64,000 nucleotides of DNA, taken from Ophiura sarsii (Eukaryota; Echinodermata; Ophiuroidea; Amphilepidida; Ophiuridae). The notes under the pieces were generated by a model. That model was not told the DNA's origin. It was given only the letters and a program-made list of their open reading frames with translations, and ran no database searches. Both the position numbers and the translations under genes were made by a program. Below are positions 34,868-46,591 of the stretch, in pieces (the first letter of the stretch is position 1; each line of letters begins with the position of its first letter). The DNA is taken from NCBI GenBank assembly GCA_035610835.1, contig CM069448.1, positions 5,891,607 to 5,955,606 of the forward strand. The letters are read 5' to 3'.

Positions 34868-37275
34868 TGATCAGAGATTGATTATAACGATTACGTTGAC
34901 AGAAGAGTTTGAAGCAATCTTGTTGTATCATTACTTACTTTTGGAAAACACTGTAATTGAAAATAATGCATCACTCGTGAACTTTTCACTTTCCCGGGAT
35001 GATAGCATTACCATTAATGTTGTACGCAAGGGAGATGACACCAGTAATTTAGCTTTTGATTACCGCAGCATATACACTAGCAACCAACAATATTGGAACA
35101 CTTGGTTATGGAGTCAGAATCATCTCATATATTAAATTTGGAGCGCAATATTTCACTTCCAGTTGAACAAATGTGTTGCTTCATCTCTTCTCAATAATAA
35201 ATTCATGTCTTCTACAACATCTGCATATTCAATTCCATGGAATTGAAGACAACATGTGCTTTGTTCAAATCCCAATACAAATTTCCCATTGTAAATAGCT
35301 CATGAAATATTTAGCCAATGTATGGTGGGTAGTCTGACAATGTTGGCTTCCTTTTCAATTTGTTTTTCTAAATTGTCTGTCAATGCTAATCCCAATATCG
35401 TCACTAGTCTTTAATCTCCCACCGATATTGACACGTGATCTCTTTATTCATCTTAAAAATAAGATAATTGGAATCGAAATTTAGTTTCATTTTAACACCT
35501 TTACTTTCATATCTTAAATGGAAACCATCCAAATTAATTTCAAAATTACTTTTGTCAAGCTAATTTGACTCTAAATTAATTAAATACATTGAGTGTGAAT
35601 AACTCAAATCACTGAAATACTGTTGTAAATGTTTTACTTTTAAATAAATGTCATAAGCATATCCCAAATTCATATAAATAAACGTTTAAGAACGTACCAT
35701 TAATGTTATAACAACCAAAAAAGCTAACACTGTAGTTCAATGGATTCCCATTGTTTTCTCTCTCAGTTTGCAGCTTGCAAGGTGTCCTAATACTATTGGT
35801 TGCTAGTGTAGCATGCGTCCAAATGTACTTAGGTATTCCTGTTTTTTTAATAAATTGCACATAAGGAAGGCATTGCACACATCGATCGATACTTCGATAT
35901 TTCAAATAATGACTCATATATAAATCACATGCCCCATTGACATTCGTATCGACGTTTTACAATAAACACACCCCAACATTTATATATTTCACACCCGTTA
36001 ATGATAGTTTATTTTCTAGTAAATTGCTATCATAGCAATTAAATTGCCATCTCAAAGATCGGGGAAAGGCTTAAGGTCATTACGTTACTTCCTGACAAAT
36101 GTGAAGTTTGCAATTGTATTGAAACTTTCACGTGATAAGACGATGTTTTATTTTAATGCAGCAAACTTGATGCAATACCGATTACTAGCTGATGCTAATC
36201 ATTGGCAAGTATTATCCAATTCCATTAGGAGTCTAGCTCATAAGTCTGTGGATTGAAGTGAATACGTTGAGAGATGTGCAGAATAAATTAAGTTTCTTTT
36301 CCCTTAATTAAAGACACCCACATGAAATTGAAGCACTCGGTGACAGAAGTGCTGCGAGTAATTATGACTTCAAGGGAAATGGCACCAGACAATGACTCCA
36401 ATTACTGCATACTAGGCAAAAGTTCATCAAGGGACGATATTTAATCATTTTGTTTCACACATACGGTGGAAAACATAAATGACTTTTTCAGACTCAAGGG
36501 GTATTGAATATTCATACGAATATAAAATTAAACAGTTTAACTACAGGAGATATTAAAAGAAGTCATAATTCTAAGGGTGTACTAACAGTTTCTTTTGGAG
36601 TTTGTATACATTCTATATCCTAAGCTAATAGACTGGTAATGTTGTGAAACACCTAAATCCATTTATAAAAGAGGTACGTAACAAATACCGTTAAAATACA
36701 GGTAACCTCATCAGGAAAAGGATGTCAGCTAGGAACTGGGAGATTAATATCCATTTAACACAACCAACAATTGTATCACAACTGGTAAATAGCGGGATCC
36801 CGTATCAAAGTTTATAATATCATTTGAAAGATTATGTAATCACTTGCTGTAACGAGTGAGAACCATATTATTTGAGAGAGAAGAGTCGCCTCTGGAAATA
36901 AATCTTTAGTTATATATTATATTATACAAGTACAAGTTTATTGTCAGACAATATTTATTGGATATCTGTATTGGTGTTGGGTAGCCACTAGATGAACGTG
37001 GCGCTTGTCAGACATGCCCAGGTATGCTTGACAGCGCGCATTTGTCCCCAAAATGCAATATTTTGCAAGCTTGTCTGGAACTAAAATGTACCTCAATCAT
37101 AGCAAAAAAAAGAGTAAAGTTTAAATGTTCGAGTTTCATTTTGTAAAAAAAATCATTTTTCACTTTAATTTATTGCCCCTCCCCCAATATGACAAACCTA
37201 GCTACGCCACTGGTGTGTCGCATTTTTTAACCAATGTCATTGGTCTTGTGATAGTCGCCCATTATACACATCTCA
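34868..37275. other. no recognised feature
   Basis: Contains the 90-codon frame 34863-35135 and shorter frames (35651-35917 minus, 36044-36256 plus). None shows a motif I recognise. A TTTATTGTCAGACAATATTTA hairpin-like string near 36948-36960 may be a LINE tail remnant. Confidence 0.4.
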
Positions 37276-37278
37276 ATG

Positions 37279-37324
<46 letters not shown>

Positions 37325-37343
37325 CACTAATAATAATAACACC

Positions 37344-37426
<83 letters not shown>
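37279..37426. repeat. (AAT)n microsatellite
   Basis: About 49 trinucleotides with three short interruptions (AAC, ACT, ACC). It is continuous with the LINE fragment to its right and is best read as its expanded (ATT)n 3' tail on the minus strand. Confidence 0.9.
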
Positions 37427-37429
<3 letters not shown>

Positions 37430-37588
37430 ATTTTGAACAAAGATACAAAACATTATAAAGTCAGTTGCTGAAAGAGCTGCAGTGATGTGGCATTTCTGAC
37501 ATGAGATGGGAACTGGTTCCAGAGTTCAGGAGCTGCATGAGAGAATGATCTTTGGCCGCAGGTGACAGTGCTAGTTTTCCTCCGTTGT
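37427..37588 (-). mobile_element. LINE 3' fragment (CR1/L2-like)
   Basis: The minus strand encodes CGQRSFSHAAPELWNQFPSH followed by VRNATSLQLF, the same C-terminal block as at 1472-1708. Then comes the (ATT)n tail. It is cut at 37588 by the TIR of the next element. Confidence 0.8.
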
Positions 37589-39115
37589 AAAGGCTGGCTC
37601 ACACTATGACGAATAGGGGGTACGGCAAGCTACGTTAAGCTGCGAATTGCAATTTTGAATTTCCCGCCAATCATCGTGTGTAATGCCTTTAATTGTCGCT
37701 GACGAATCCGCTAGCGACCGCAGACGGCCGAAATTATCAGTCGCATCCGTCGGAAAAGTTTCAATTTTTGTGGTGGCAACAAAATTCGTTGTGATTCCGT
37801 TCAGATTTCGTTGGAGACCGCAATCCTCATTTCCATGACATTTTCATGCCGTGCGAGGCCGTCTGTAGTCGATTTTAGGTCGTCACAATTTCGTTTGTAG
37901 TCGTTGTCAACGACCATTGACGACAAAACAACGGCAAGTGACGTCACATCTCGAACCCTGACGACACATTGCGGCAAATAACGAAATTGTAACGACCTTG
38001 GTGCGACAATGGCTTGCGAATTTTGTCCATAGGTTGACGGGTGATGACTGTTGATGGCGGGTCGTTTGCGAGTACCTGCGGCAATCCAACGGTGGTCTGC
38101 GATGGGTTACGATTTTAAAACGATGGTCCACGATTTTAAACTGTTTGTGCGATTGTTGACGTTTGTTGACGACAGTTCGATTTCCTTAAGGCTGGCTCAC
38201 ATAGTAGCGGTAGATAACCAACGGAGGGCGACGGACGTGAAAATCACAAAATGTTGGCGGCAAAACGACGGCAAAAGAGGAAAAGCTAGATTCGCTGACG
38301 GGTGGGAACGACCTTCAGCGACAACACGACGGCAAGGGACGAATGGCTGCGGCAGGAAACGGAGTCTAGCGACAAAAATCGGAAGTTGTCTGAACGGCAA
38401 GGAACGGCTGCTGACGGTGGGTTGCGGCGACGATAACGATGTGTGTGGGCGAGTCGTATAAATAGTCGAGTTTGGCGTTCCCACTATTCACAACGTTCTG
38501 GTCATCCACTCAGACATACGCAGCTGGGCTGGAGAAGAATCTACTAACTAAAAGTTTAAAATCGTGGACCATCGTTACAAAATCGTAACCCATCGCAGAT
38601 CACCGTTGCAATGCCGCAGGTACTCGCAAACGACCCGCCATCAACAGTCATCACCCGCCACCCTCCGGCCAAAATTCGCAATCCATCGTCGCACCAAGGT
38701 CATTACAATTTCGTTACTTGCCGCAATGTGTCGTCAGGGTTCGAGATGTGATGTCGCTTGCCGTTGTTTAGCCGTCAAATGGTCGTTGACAACGACTACC
38801 AACGAAATTGTGACGACCTCAAACGACTAGATACGGCCTCGCACGGCATGTAAAACGTAAAGGAAATGAGGGTTGCGGTCTCCAACGAAATCTGAACGGA
38901 ATCACAACGAGTTTTTTGCCGCCACAAAATTTTCAACATGCTGAAAATTTGCCGACGGACGCGACTGATAATTTCGGCCGTCTGCGGTGGCTAGCGGATT
39001 CATCAACGACAACTGACGGCAACACACGACGATTGGCGGGACATTCAAAATTGCAATCCGCAGCTTACCGTAGCTTGCCGTTGACCACTCTCCGTCATAG
39101 TGTGAGCCAGCCTTT
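37589..39115. mobile_element. foldback element A (AAAGGCTGGCTCACAC ends)
   Basis: AAAGGCTGGCTCACACTATG at 37589 and its complement ending at 39115 bound long inverted arms of about 560 bp (37589-38150 with 38555-39115). Arms are dense in CGACGG, CAACGA and TTGCCGT-type motifs. The loop holds the left half of element B. No transposase. Frames of up to 199 codons in this region are by-products of the GC-rich motifs. TAAA and TTTA at the borders do not make a clear duplication. Confidence 0.75.
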
Positions 39116-39569
39116 AGACTGTTCGGCACGATCCAATTTTGAAGTTCATATAAAAAGAAAATGTCCCCCTGTTCTTTTTATCAAAGCTGTTTCATCATCA
39201 TGGAGGACGGGGCTAGGGTCAGGCTGCAATATGCCTTGGCCATGGTCACCTCATCGTCGCCGCAACCCACCGTCAGCCGCCGTTCCTTGCCGCCAGCCAA
39301 TCCGCTGCCAGCCATCTGACCTTGTTCCTTGTTGCCGGGTTCCGTCGAGACATCGTCACTCGCAGCTCAGACAACGTCCGATTTTGGTCTCTAGACTCCG
39401 TTCCCTGCCGCAGCCATTCGTCCCTTGCGTCATGTTGTCAATGAAGGTCGTTCCCACCCGTCAGCGAATCTTTCTTTTCCCTTTTTGCCGTCGTTTTGCC
39501 GCCAACATTTTGTGATTTTCACGTCCTTCGCTTTTCGCGGGTTAAATACCGCTACTATGTGAGCCAGCC
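38190..39569. mobile_element. element B (GGCTGGCTCACATAG ends, TTAA flanks)
   Basis: GGCTGGCTCACATAGTAGCG at 38190 and its complement ending at 39569 are flanked by TTAA (38186-38189; 39570-39573). Left arm 38190-38440 pairs with 39240-39569, sharing AAAATCACAAAATGTTGGCG and the reverse. Between its arms sits the right half of element A, so A and B interlock in the order A-B-A'-B'. Confidence 0.7.
38457..38464 (+). promoter_or_regulatory. TATA box in element B
   Basis: TATAAATA followed by GTCGAG lies about 270 bp inside the left end, after a motif-dense zone. The layout is the same as in the TAA-flanked family (TATA at 21170). No start codon precedes the break at 38555. Confidence 0.5.
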
Positions 39570-39640
39570 TTAAGATGACAGATACATTTGACCTACATGT
39601 AATAGTGCGTGTGGGTTCCATGATGGAAATAAGGTCGCAT

Positions 39641-40110
39641 AAGTACTTTAAGTATTTCTCCCCCTGGAAGCTTGCAAGTTATCACTGTGTTGTCGACAAA
39701 GTATTAAACCATCAGACCCAATTACTATTTCATTGCGTTCATTGTAACTTTTATACCAATAAATTCAAGGTATTCCAATAAACCGCGCATACCAATTATC
39801 ATTTATAAATTTCTGCACATGAAGTTTTCCATCACCAGTCGATCTCAGTTGAAAATTCCCATAGCGTTACACTGCCGATAATGAGCTAATTGATATTCAT
39901 GAGGTGATTTACTACGGCGATTTTACATTGGAATTTTGACTTGCTCGATAGAATCATGAATTATAATGCTTTTAAATCATGAATCTGAATAGGAAACATG
40001 AATTTATTGGTATAAAATGTACAATGAACACAATGAAATGGTAATTGGGTCTGATGATTTAATACTTTGTCGACAACACAGTGATAACTTGCAAGCTTCC
40101 AGAGGGGGAA
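39641..40110. repeat. inverted repeat, about 125-bp arms
   Basis: Left arm 39641-39770 (AAGTATTTCTCCCCC, GGAAGCTTGCAAGTTATCAC, TTGTCGACAAAGTATTAAA) is mirrored at 39985-40110 with high identity. Probably the arms of a TA-type MITE; the right border reads CGCCCATAAGTATTTCC on the opposite strand. Left border unclear. Confidence 0.75.
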
Positions 40111-40689
40111 ATACTTATGGGCGGCAGTGTAGGTCTATATAGATTTATTTTCAAATGTTACGCTATTTTTTTAAAGTGTTTAGTCGATATTGTGTTCATA
40201 TACTGTTGATCCCCCGGGAATTTCATCGGGTAGAAGCATTGAGGTGACAGTGACACGAATTTGATCTATTGTTATTTAATAATTGAGTGATATATTAGAC
40301 ATGCTTGTCTGGCATAGATTTCCGTTGCATTTTTCTTTTGTAAATTACAAACTGCAATGTTACCCTGAGACGTATAAGTTTAATAGTGATGGGGAATTCA
40401 AAATCCCGCTAACGCACGCTCGAGCTCTCTGTCTAATCAACGTTAAGATTAACAAATAGACCAACGCATTCTGTAATGAATATTTATCATTTTAATAATT
40501 GAATATAAGGATGGATATGCTTATCAGTGATAAAAAACACCAAATTGTGTTTATTAATTATATACACTATGTACATGATTGTATACATGGGATATCTTGT
40601 AACAGTATACGTCAATTTATAATTGATACATCAATTCCGTCGATTTGGCTCCAAAACTAGTAATATTAAGTAGGCCAAATAATCGCGAC
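40111..40689. other. no recognised feature
   Basis: AT-rich spacer. Confidence 0.4.
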
Positions 40690-40997
40690 GTCTTGATAGG
40701 TAAAGGCGGTCGATCCTGTAATCCCAGGAGCGAAGTGCCCATCTCTTATTCAAAGCGATAGGGCCAGACTCACTCCTTTTTATAATGTTGCTGTGTGGGG
40801 CTCGCTACACCTCCTCCACAGCGAGTCTGTTACCTTCCCAGCACTGAAGAATGCCGGTACCCATTTAAATACACCTGGTAGAGAGAGGAGTAATTGCGGT
40901 AAAGTGCCTCAAACCATGTTGACCACAGCGGGACTCGAACCCACAACCTTTAGATCATGAATTCAGTGCTCTACCCCCTGCGCCACACATGCCCGAC
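40690..40997 (-). mobile_element. tRNA-derived SINE
   Basis: The minus strand starts at about 40995 with a tRNA-like head: A box GTGGCGCAGGGGG, a loop containing TTCATGA (CAT at the anticodon position) and B box GGGTTCGAGTCCC at about 40930. The anticodon stem is mismatched, so it is not a functional tRNA. The body follows (GGTACCGGCATTCTTCAGTG, CTGGGAAGGTAACAGACTCG), resembling conserved SINE core domains. The 3' limit near 40690 is approximate. Confidence 0.75.
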
Positions 40998-40999
40998 AA

Positions 41000-41268
41000 G
41001 ATAATTAAATGATAATGGCTTCACCATAATACCCAGTCAAATATTTACGAATAAGGTGTCAAATATATGTTGAAAAAATGGCATTAGTCAAGAAAATATA
41101 TAGCACTCTGTTATTAGTTTTTGGAATACAATAAGATAATAACACCTGGTCAAGAACTGTTTGTTTGCATTCCAATATTATTCTTATGACCACAAACTAG
41201 GTAGTTTGTTATTGCTTAAAGAAGATTACGCCATTTTATGGAAACTTTGTGATTCAGGAGTCTATATT
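41000..41268. other. no recognised feature
   Basis: Short AT-rich spacer between a SINE and a TIR element. Confidence 0.4.
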
Positions 41269-42102
41269 GCACCTGTCAATTGTATGACGCACTATACGAC
41301 CCTCGAGAATAGTGGGTCATTTTAACCAAGTGCGTCACTTTCTCATGTACCATGACGCACCCCTGTGTCACAAAGTGACAGACATTTGCCATATAATGAC
41401 GGTACCTTTAGTCACTTATGTGACACATCATTGATAGATTCGGACGAACCATGATTGTCTCAAATGACGCACCTCCAACATCATACATCATTTTTGACTG
41501 AACTGGATTGCAATATATACGAAAATGTTATTTAAAAGGTGTAAAATGTTTTCAGATCTCTGCAGAAAAAAAGAAGAAGAAAAAAATGATTGAAAGAGAA
41601 CTTGGCTGACTATATTAAACATCTAAATTGTACTCGTTTGAAGTTATTTTCGTAATTATTTTTCAATTACTTTACCATTTCCGACTTTTGATCATAATCA
41701 ATGTTTGGATTTGTTTGCAAAAAAACCTATAAGAGCGGCACATACCAGTCCTATACGTGACTACCTTCCGGTACATTTCCGGTATAGGTATTTACAAGGT
41801 AATAATGGCGATTGGATAATTTTACGCACTGAACACATGGTGAGTTGCATATGTAAATAATTAAGTCTTGTTGGTGGTGGGCAGGGTGCCTGCCTGTAAA
41901 TCATATGTTCGTATTTAGTTGTACCCATACTGACGCACTTTGTGACGAACCCAGGTAAAGTAACTGACATTGACGCACCCATTCGTCAATGTTGTGACGA
42001 ACCAAAGGCTGCCCAAGACGTACCATGTATCAAGAAGGTGGTGGTAAATGACGCACCCATGACGCACCTCTCGTATAGTGCGTCATACAACTGACAGGTG
42101 CA
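41269..42102. mobile_element. TIR element rich in TGACGCAC
   Basis: TIRs of about 31 bp read GCACCTGTCA(A/G)TTGTATG then ACGCACTATACGA, mirrored at 42072-42101. TGACGCAC and TGTGACGAACC motifs recur in both halves (41285-41480 and 41930-42080). No transposase; the 73-codon minus frame is unremarkable. Target duplication is not resolved. Confidence 0.75.
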
Positions 42103-42667
42103 CAACTTTATAATACAAAATAGTATAATAATATTTCGTCAGCCGAGAGCCTTCCGTGCTCGGACATTATACATTGGTTATCTGCATTAACTGAGTGCCT
42201 TCCTTTATATTTCTCTGTACATGAGTGAACTTGTTTGTTGCACTTTCTGCCGATATAATCTTATTCACTTAATTCAAGAAGAAAGTAGTTATAACGTTTC
42301 CGCATCTTTATCGAGAAATTGCTTTTTGCTAGTGAGTTACTTTAACATATCTGATGAGTAGTTTAATGACATTGAACCCATCATAACAGAATACGTTCAT
42401 AGTAAAAGTAAATTGGTTACGACCAGCCGCCCCCCCCCCCCCCCCCCCCCCCCACCGGACGTTAATAATTTCGTCCCTCGATTTTTTTTATTTTTTTTAT
42501 TGCAGTATTATTTCAAAGTTCATATTTCAAAGGAAAAAAAATTCTGATATACTATAAATGAAAATTCCTACGTTTAACTAATACAAGCCTTTATATTTGA
42601 CAACATAAAAGAGGGACATTTATACATTAGACATTTTACGCCGATAAGGCGACGAGACAAACCGAAT
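42103..42667. other. spacer with poly-C tract
   Basis: C homopolymer at 42430-42453; otherwise no feature. Confidence 0.5.
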
Positions 42668-42772
42668 GTAGGGTCGTTCGGACGGGTTGGGATGGACGGT
42701 AGGTCGTTCGGTCGGGTTGGGATGGACGGTAGGGTCGTTAGGACGGGTTGGGATGGACGGTAGTTCGGTCGG
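42668..42772. repeat. 31-bp tandem repeat, 3.3 copies
   Basis: Unit GTAGGGTCGTTCGGACGGGT plus TGGGATGGACG, GC-rich. The overlapping frames on both strands are repeat artefacts. Related CGGTCGGT strings continue to about 43020. Confidence 0.85.
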
Positions 42773-43039
42773 TCGGGCGTTGTTGAGCATGCTCAATAAT
42801 TTCTGCCGGGCGCGGATGGCCGACAAAGCTCGCACCAATTGTTCACACGGTAAGGGGCAGCCCAGCTCACACGGCTACATTTGACAAATACAAATAAGTC
42901 CGGAATGCGAGTAAAACGGCGAGCTTGAGCGCTCAGCTTATAAAGGGCGGTATGATGACTTCATTAAGACGGTTCGGTCGGTACCTAGGCGTTCCGGTCG
43001 GTGAGGACCCGGTGAGGAGGTGGTATGAGCCCGGTAATT

Positions 43040-44490
43040 TTTCTTTTTTTTAATAATTCTTTATTCTATGTTACACAATATATTTATACAATAACATCAA
43101 TATTTACATAAATAATATAATAATGATAATAGCAAGTATGTACAATGTGACAATCGATTATAGTTAAGACTTACATTTAATATCACGACATAATTGATAT
43201 ACATGACATAGTAATTATAGTGAAATCACTCTACGAAAACAGAGTTCTTTTTCAAATAGGAATAACAGATTTGGATGGTTGCCATATCTAAACTTGCTTA
43301 TGCACAGTTTCCTAACGGCGATGATGAGGTTAATAAATTTTAAATCATGATGGTCATAAGTAATATTGTGATAGTTTAATATAACAATGTCAGTGGTTAA
43401 TACAATGTAGATAATTTACGCGAGATGACTTGACTAGCGTAAGACCATAGCTGTTTAACTCTATTACATTTGAAAAAGAAATCGTCGATACAGGGTGTCC
43501 CAGAAAACCTGCAACTTATTTTGGCGGGGCTATAATTTCACTTTTAAATATCGGATTGCACCTGTATTTGCACTTTTTTAAATCTTTGGAGTTTTCTCCG
43601 TTTACCTGTGAAAAAATTATTAAGATTGCTTATTTACTTTTTAAATTTGACGAGGTCAAAGGAAGGTATGTCTGGAACCTGTTCAACCGATTCGCCGATA
43701 ATCAATGACAGATCGCATTATTCAAGTCATACTTATCGCGCGCTTTTTGAATAGGTTATACTTGCACGTGCAAGTTGTATTGGACACAAAAGGGTTTTGA
43801 TATGCTAATTTTAATAAAGTTTTGCTTTTGAATTTAAAGAGAATGCTGAATGTTGTCATTTTATTTTTAATACTAATTAACCGACCAAATAAGCAAGAGA
43901 GTGCAGTCCAAAAACAAAGAGTGAATCACCGGGCTGCGTAGCGGTACCATCAATTTTCTCCAAATCGGTTGGACTGGTTTTCGACATACCTCCCTTTGAC
44001 CTCGTCAAATTTAAAAACTAAATAAGCAATCTTAATATTTATTTCACAGGTAAACGGAGAAAACTTCAAAGATTTAAATAAGTGTAAATACAGCTGCAAT
44101 CCGATATTTAAAAGTGGAATTATAGCCCCGCCAAAATAAGTTGCAGGTTTTCTGGGACGCCCTGTATAGTCAATAACCTTGCATGTGTAACAAATATTAT
44201 TCTCTACTTTAACCATCTTACATAGAAGTACTTTGGTCGGGATAAATGTTGTGGAGGATTTTCCAATTTAATGAGATCAACCTCGCATCATCGGTGCACT
44301 GTGGAGTGGCGAGCCAAATGTCGGTCCAATTGAAAGAATAATTGGGGAACCTAAGTGGCCAGAAATGTGTACACAGAGGAGGAACATACAAATTGTGAGT
44401 TATGGCTTTCCTAATACCTTTGTTTGTACAAGTATCAATAGGGACTGAATTCAAATAAACATATTTTCCGTTGTTTCAGGAGTCGTGGCA
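43040..44490 (-). mobile_element. L1/Tx1-like LINE 3' fragment, split
   Basis: Minus-strand translation from 44490 shows an L1/Tx1-type RT C-terminus: FNWTDIWLATP, LISLNWKILHNIYPDQ and KVENNICYTCKVIDY. After the inserted MITE (43491-44164) it resumes as DDFFFKCNRVKQLWSYA and degenerates to about 43100. The 3' end has GAATAAAG and an A-rich tail at 43040-43050. Multiple stops and frameshifts. 5'-truncated and inactive. Confidence 0.75.
43491..44164. mobile_element. mariner-type MITE inside the LINE
   Basis: CAGGGTGTCCCAGAAAACCT at the left and its near-complement at the right border arms of about 210 bp. TA flanks both sides (43489-43490; 44165-44166). CAGGGTGTCCC is a typical Tc1/mariner end. 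The frame at 43950-44216 (minus) that joins LINE residues to arm sequence is a junction artefact. Confidence 0.85.
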
Positions 44491-45134
44491 TTGTCACCAG
44501 GAGTCTGTGTTAATTTCCAATCAATGGGAAGCACATTGCGGAGAGCGTAATACTGTAAAATTATATTTATGCTTTTTTCATGCCAATCTCAACATTTACC
44601 AACTAATCTTGTCATATGCCGGCCGCTCACACCGTTTCACTTGTCTGGGTTGCAGGGCGAACAAAACAACAGATTGATCGCTCTGTGTGGCTGTCCTACC
44701 AAGATTGGGCTTGGCTTCGGGAGTGTTCTGGATGGCAGCCAGTGGTCTCTTTTTTCTAGCATTTAGTTTGCCTTTCCCATTTCATTCTCTTTTTAAAGCA
44801 TCTCTTACTTGCTTTTATAATTCAGCCTGCTATTTTGACCTCCAACCACTTTACTTCAGGTAATTTCCGTACTGCTATTGTTAATCAGTCAAGCAGTGGC
44901 ATCAAAGCATATCGAAATCGTTTGAGGATCCACTTGGGGTGATCTGTTTATAGTTTTCTTAATAACCTGCTAACTTTCTTTACAGTTCATATACTTATTT
45001 CTTTATCATGCATAATTTGAAATACTCTTGGCCTTCTTCTTACTTCTTGCCACTATTTTATTCTTTGCAGTGTGTCTCTCTATCTCAAGGGAACAACAAC
45101 TGCCCTAGTGTGTTTTGCATATCTGTATGCACAC
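44491..45134. other. possible decayed retroelement sequence
   Basis: On the plus strand near 44850-44940 the translation SSSGIKAYRNRLRIHLG and a stop vaguely resembles LINE C-termini ('FK..L...L'). Too weak to assign. Confidence 0.3.
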
Positions 45135-45486
45135 CAGGGGTCGCATTCTGACGCGTCTGCGCGTCCTAGACCTCTCACTTTCTAATAGTGACGCGTCAGG
45201 TTTCAAATTGGAAAGACTTGCGGGTCCCGATCAAAATTGAAGGGACCCTTAAATTTGACGATGCATGGAAATGGAAACCTTAAGAAATTCTGTAAATTAC
45301 ATATCCATCCTTTGCTCACAATATAAATTCATTAAAACTGCCCATAAAAAGTAAAATGTTCAAATACCCAAACTTCAGGACCCCTCAATTTCTTGGGGGA
45401 CCTCTTAAATTTGTTTTTGGAAGTCCTACGGGGGTCCTGAAAAATGTCATGGGACCTCTCACATTTTTGACCCAGTGCTATCCCTG
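45135..45486. mobile_element. hAT-type MITE, 352 bp
   Basis: Ends CAGGGGTCGCATT and, mirrored, AGTGCTATCCCTG. A perfect 8-bp duplication ATGCACAC lies at 45127-45134 and 45487-45494. CAGGG termini with 8-bp duplications are diagnostic for the hAT superfamily. Non-coding. Confidence 0.85.
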
Positions 45487-45556
45487 ATGCACACTGACTT
45501 TTATGTGCTTGCCTTGTATTTTGCTTATAAGCAAATACTTTTGTCTTACTCTACCT

Positions 45557-45600
45557 AAACTTGATAAAGACTGGTATATCCGGTCGAAACGCCGACCACA
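45557..45600 (+). other. degenerate hammerhead-like motif
   Basis: TTGATAA precedes a 6-bp helix, GACTGG (45569-45574) with CCGGTC (45580-45585), and GAAAC at 45586-45590. The CTGATGA core is mutated and no paired stem III ending in TH is seen. Such 'GATGAAG-stem-CGAAAC' strings occur in Penelope-like elements. Probably a decayed relative of the 14.66-kb motif. Confidence 0.35.
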
Positions 45601-45750
45601 TATTTCTCCCCCTTCTTTTACCCCCTCGCCATCATCACCTTTCCCACTCACCATATGTTGTAACTTTCAGTTTTGCCTTTATTTATTGGTCATATTTAGT
45701 CATATAAAATAGTTTATACTAACACAAAACACTTCCACATCATCAACTGC

Positions 45751-45818
45751 TTCGTTAGCCCAGTGGATACGGCGTCAGTCTTAGTATACAGCGGTTATGG
45801 GTTCGAGCCCCGGTCCGG
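45751..45818 (+). other. tRNA-like sequence (SINE head or tRNA pseudogene)
   Basis: A-box-like TTAGCCCAGTGG and B box GGGTTCGAGCCCC are spaced as in a tRNA. Acceptor ends do not pair and the anticodon arm is not convincing. Reads as a SINE head or pseudogene. Confidence 0.5.
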
Positions 45819-46324
45819 TCAAGTTAAGGTAAGTTCTTCTAAATACTTTAATTCCGTGGCTAATACAATTGCGAGAGAAGATTACAATGCAAATATGACA
45901 CCCGAAATTGCTTAAAATATATCTCTACATTTTTTACATTAATTTATGTGTACCAAATGAAACAAGTGTTGGGTAAAACCTCAAAATAGGGAACATTGTT
46001 GTTTTGGGGTAAACATTTACTCAACGATATTGTGTCAAAAGTTCTAACTTTGTTGGGTAAAATTTAGCTATTTGATGGACAAAATGTTCATTATGTGTTG
46101 TGTAAGACTCTACACAACAATTGTTGTGTTTCATGTTTACCCAACAAACAACCATGTACCCTTTTTTATAAGAGTGTAGAGGTTGATAGATTAATCAAAG
46201 GATTAAAACATTGATCAATAACCCTAAAAATTTAAAAAAGAAAAACTGAAACAAAGTGAAACATGTTTTTGAGTAAAACCACATTTCTCCCGTCCTTACT
46301 TACTTTAACGCATTATGTATTAGA
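45819..46324. other. no gene; TTGGGTAAA motifs
   Basis: Motifs TTGGGTAAA and their complement TTTACCCAA recur between 45965 and 46150, with ACACAACAATTGTTGTG near 46110. Possibly a decayed MITE without definable ends. Confidence 0.35.
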
Positions 46325-46591
46325 TTATTCTAATATACAATTTTGAACAAAATGTTCAAAATATTTACGAAACAATGTTGTTTCCTGAAAATCAGTGGAA
46401 TCAAACCATGAACGTAGTAATTGTTTAGTGCTCATTTTACAAAATGGTTCATTTAAAGTTGATCTTCTGGATGCAGACTTTCCAATATGCTCAGTGGCTA
46501 ACTGGGGGCAGGAAAACAATGTATGAGTGATATTTATATTGGAGACGAGGCAATAGTTCGTATGGACAGTCTCATCAGCCATTATGCGCAC
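46325..46591 (-). pseudogene. possible LINE C-terminal fragment
   Basis: An 88-codon frame with NITHTLFSCPQ, reminiscent of the 'H.LF.CP' block that follows RT in several LINE clades. No other domain. Could equally be a chance frame. Confidence 0.25.

Noticed and set aside
34863..35135. 90-codon gene starting in the hairpin
   Set aside because: Only the start context is suggestive; no domain, no splice or promoter evidence.
37125..37458. Poly-Asn, poly-Ile and poly-Leu proteins
   Set aside because: Translations of an (AAT)n microsatellite.
38051..39515. Proteins of up to 199 codons
   Set aside because: Lie inside inverted-repeat arms of motif-dense elements; overlapping frames are open on both strands, no domain.
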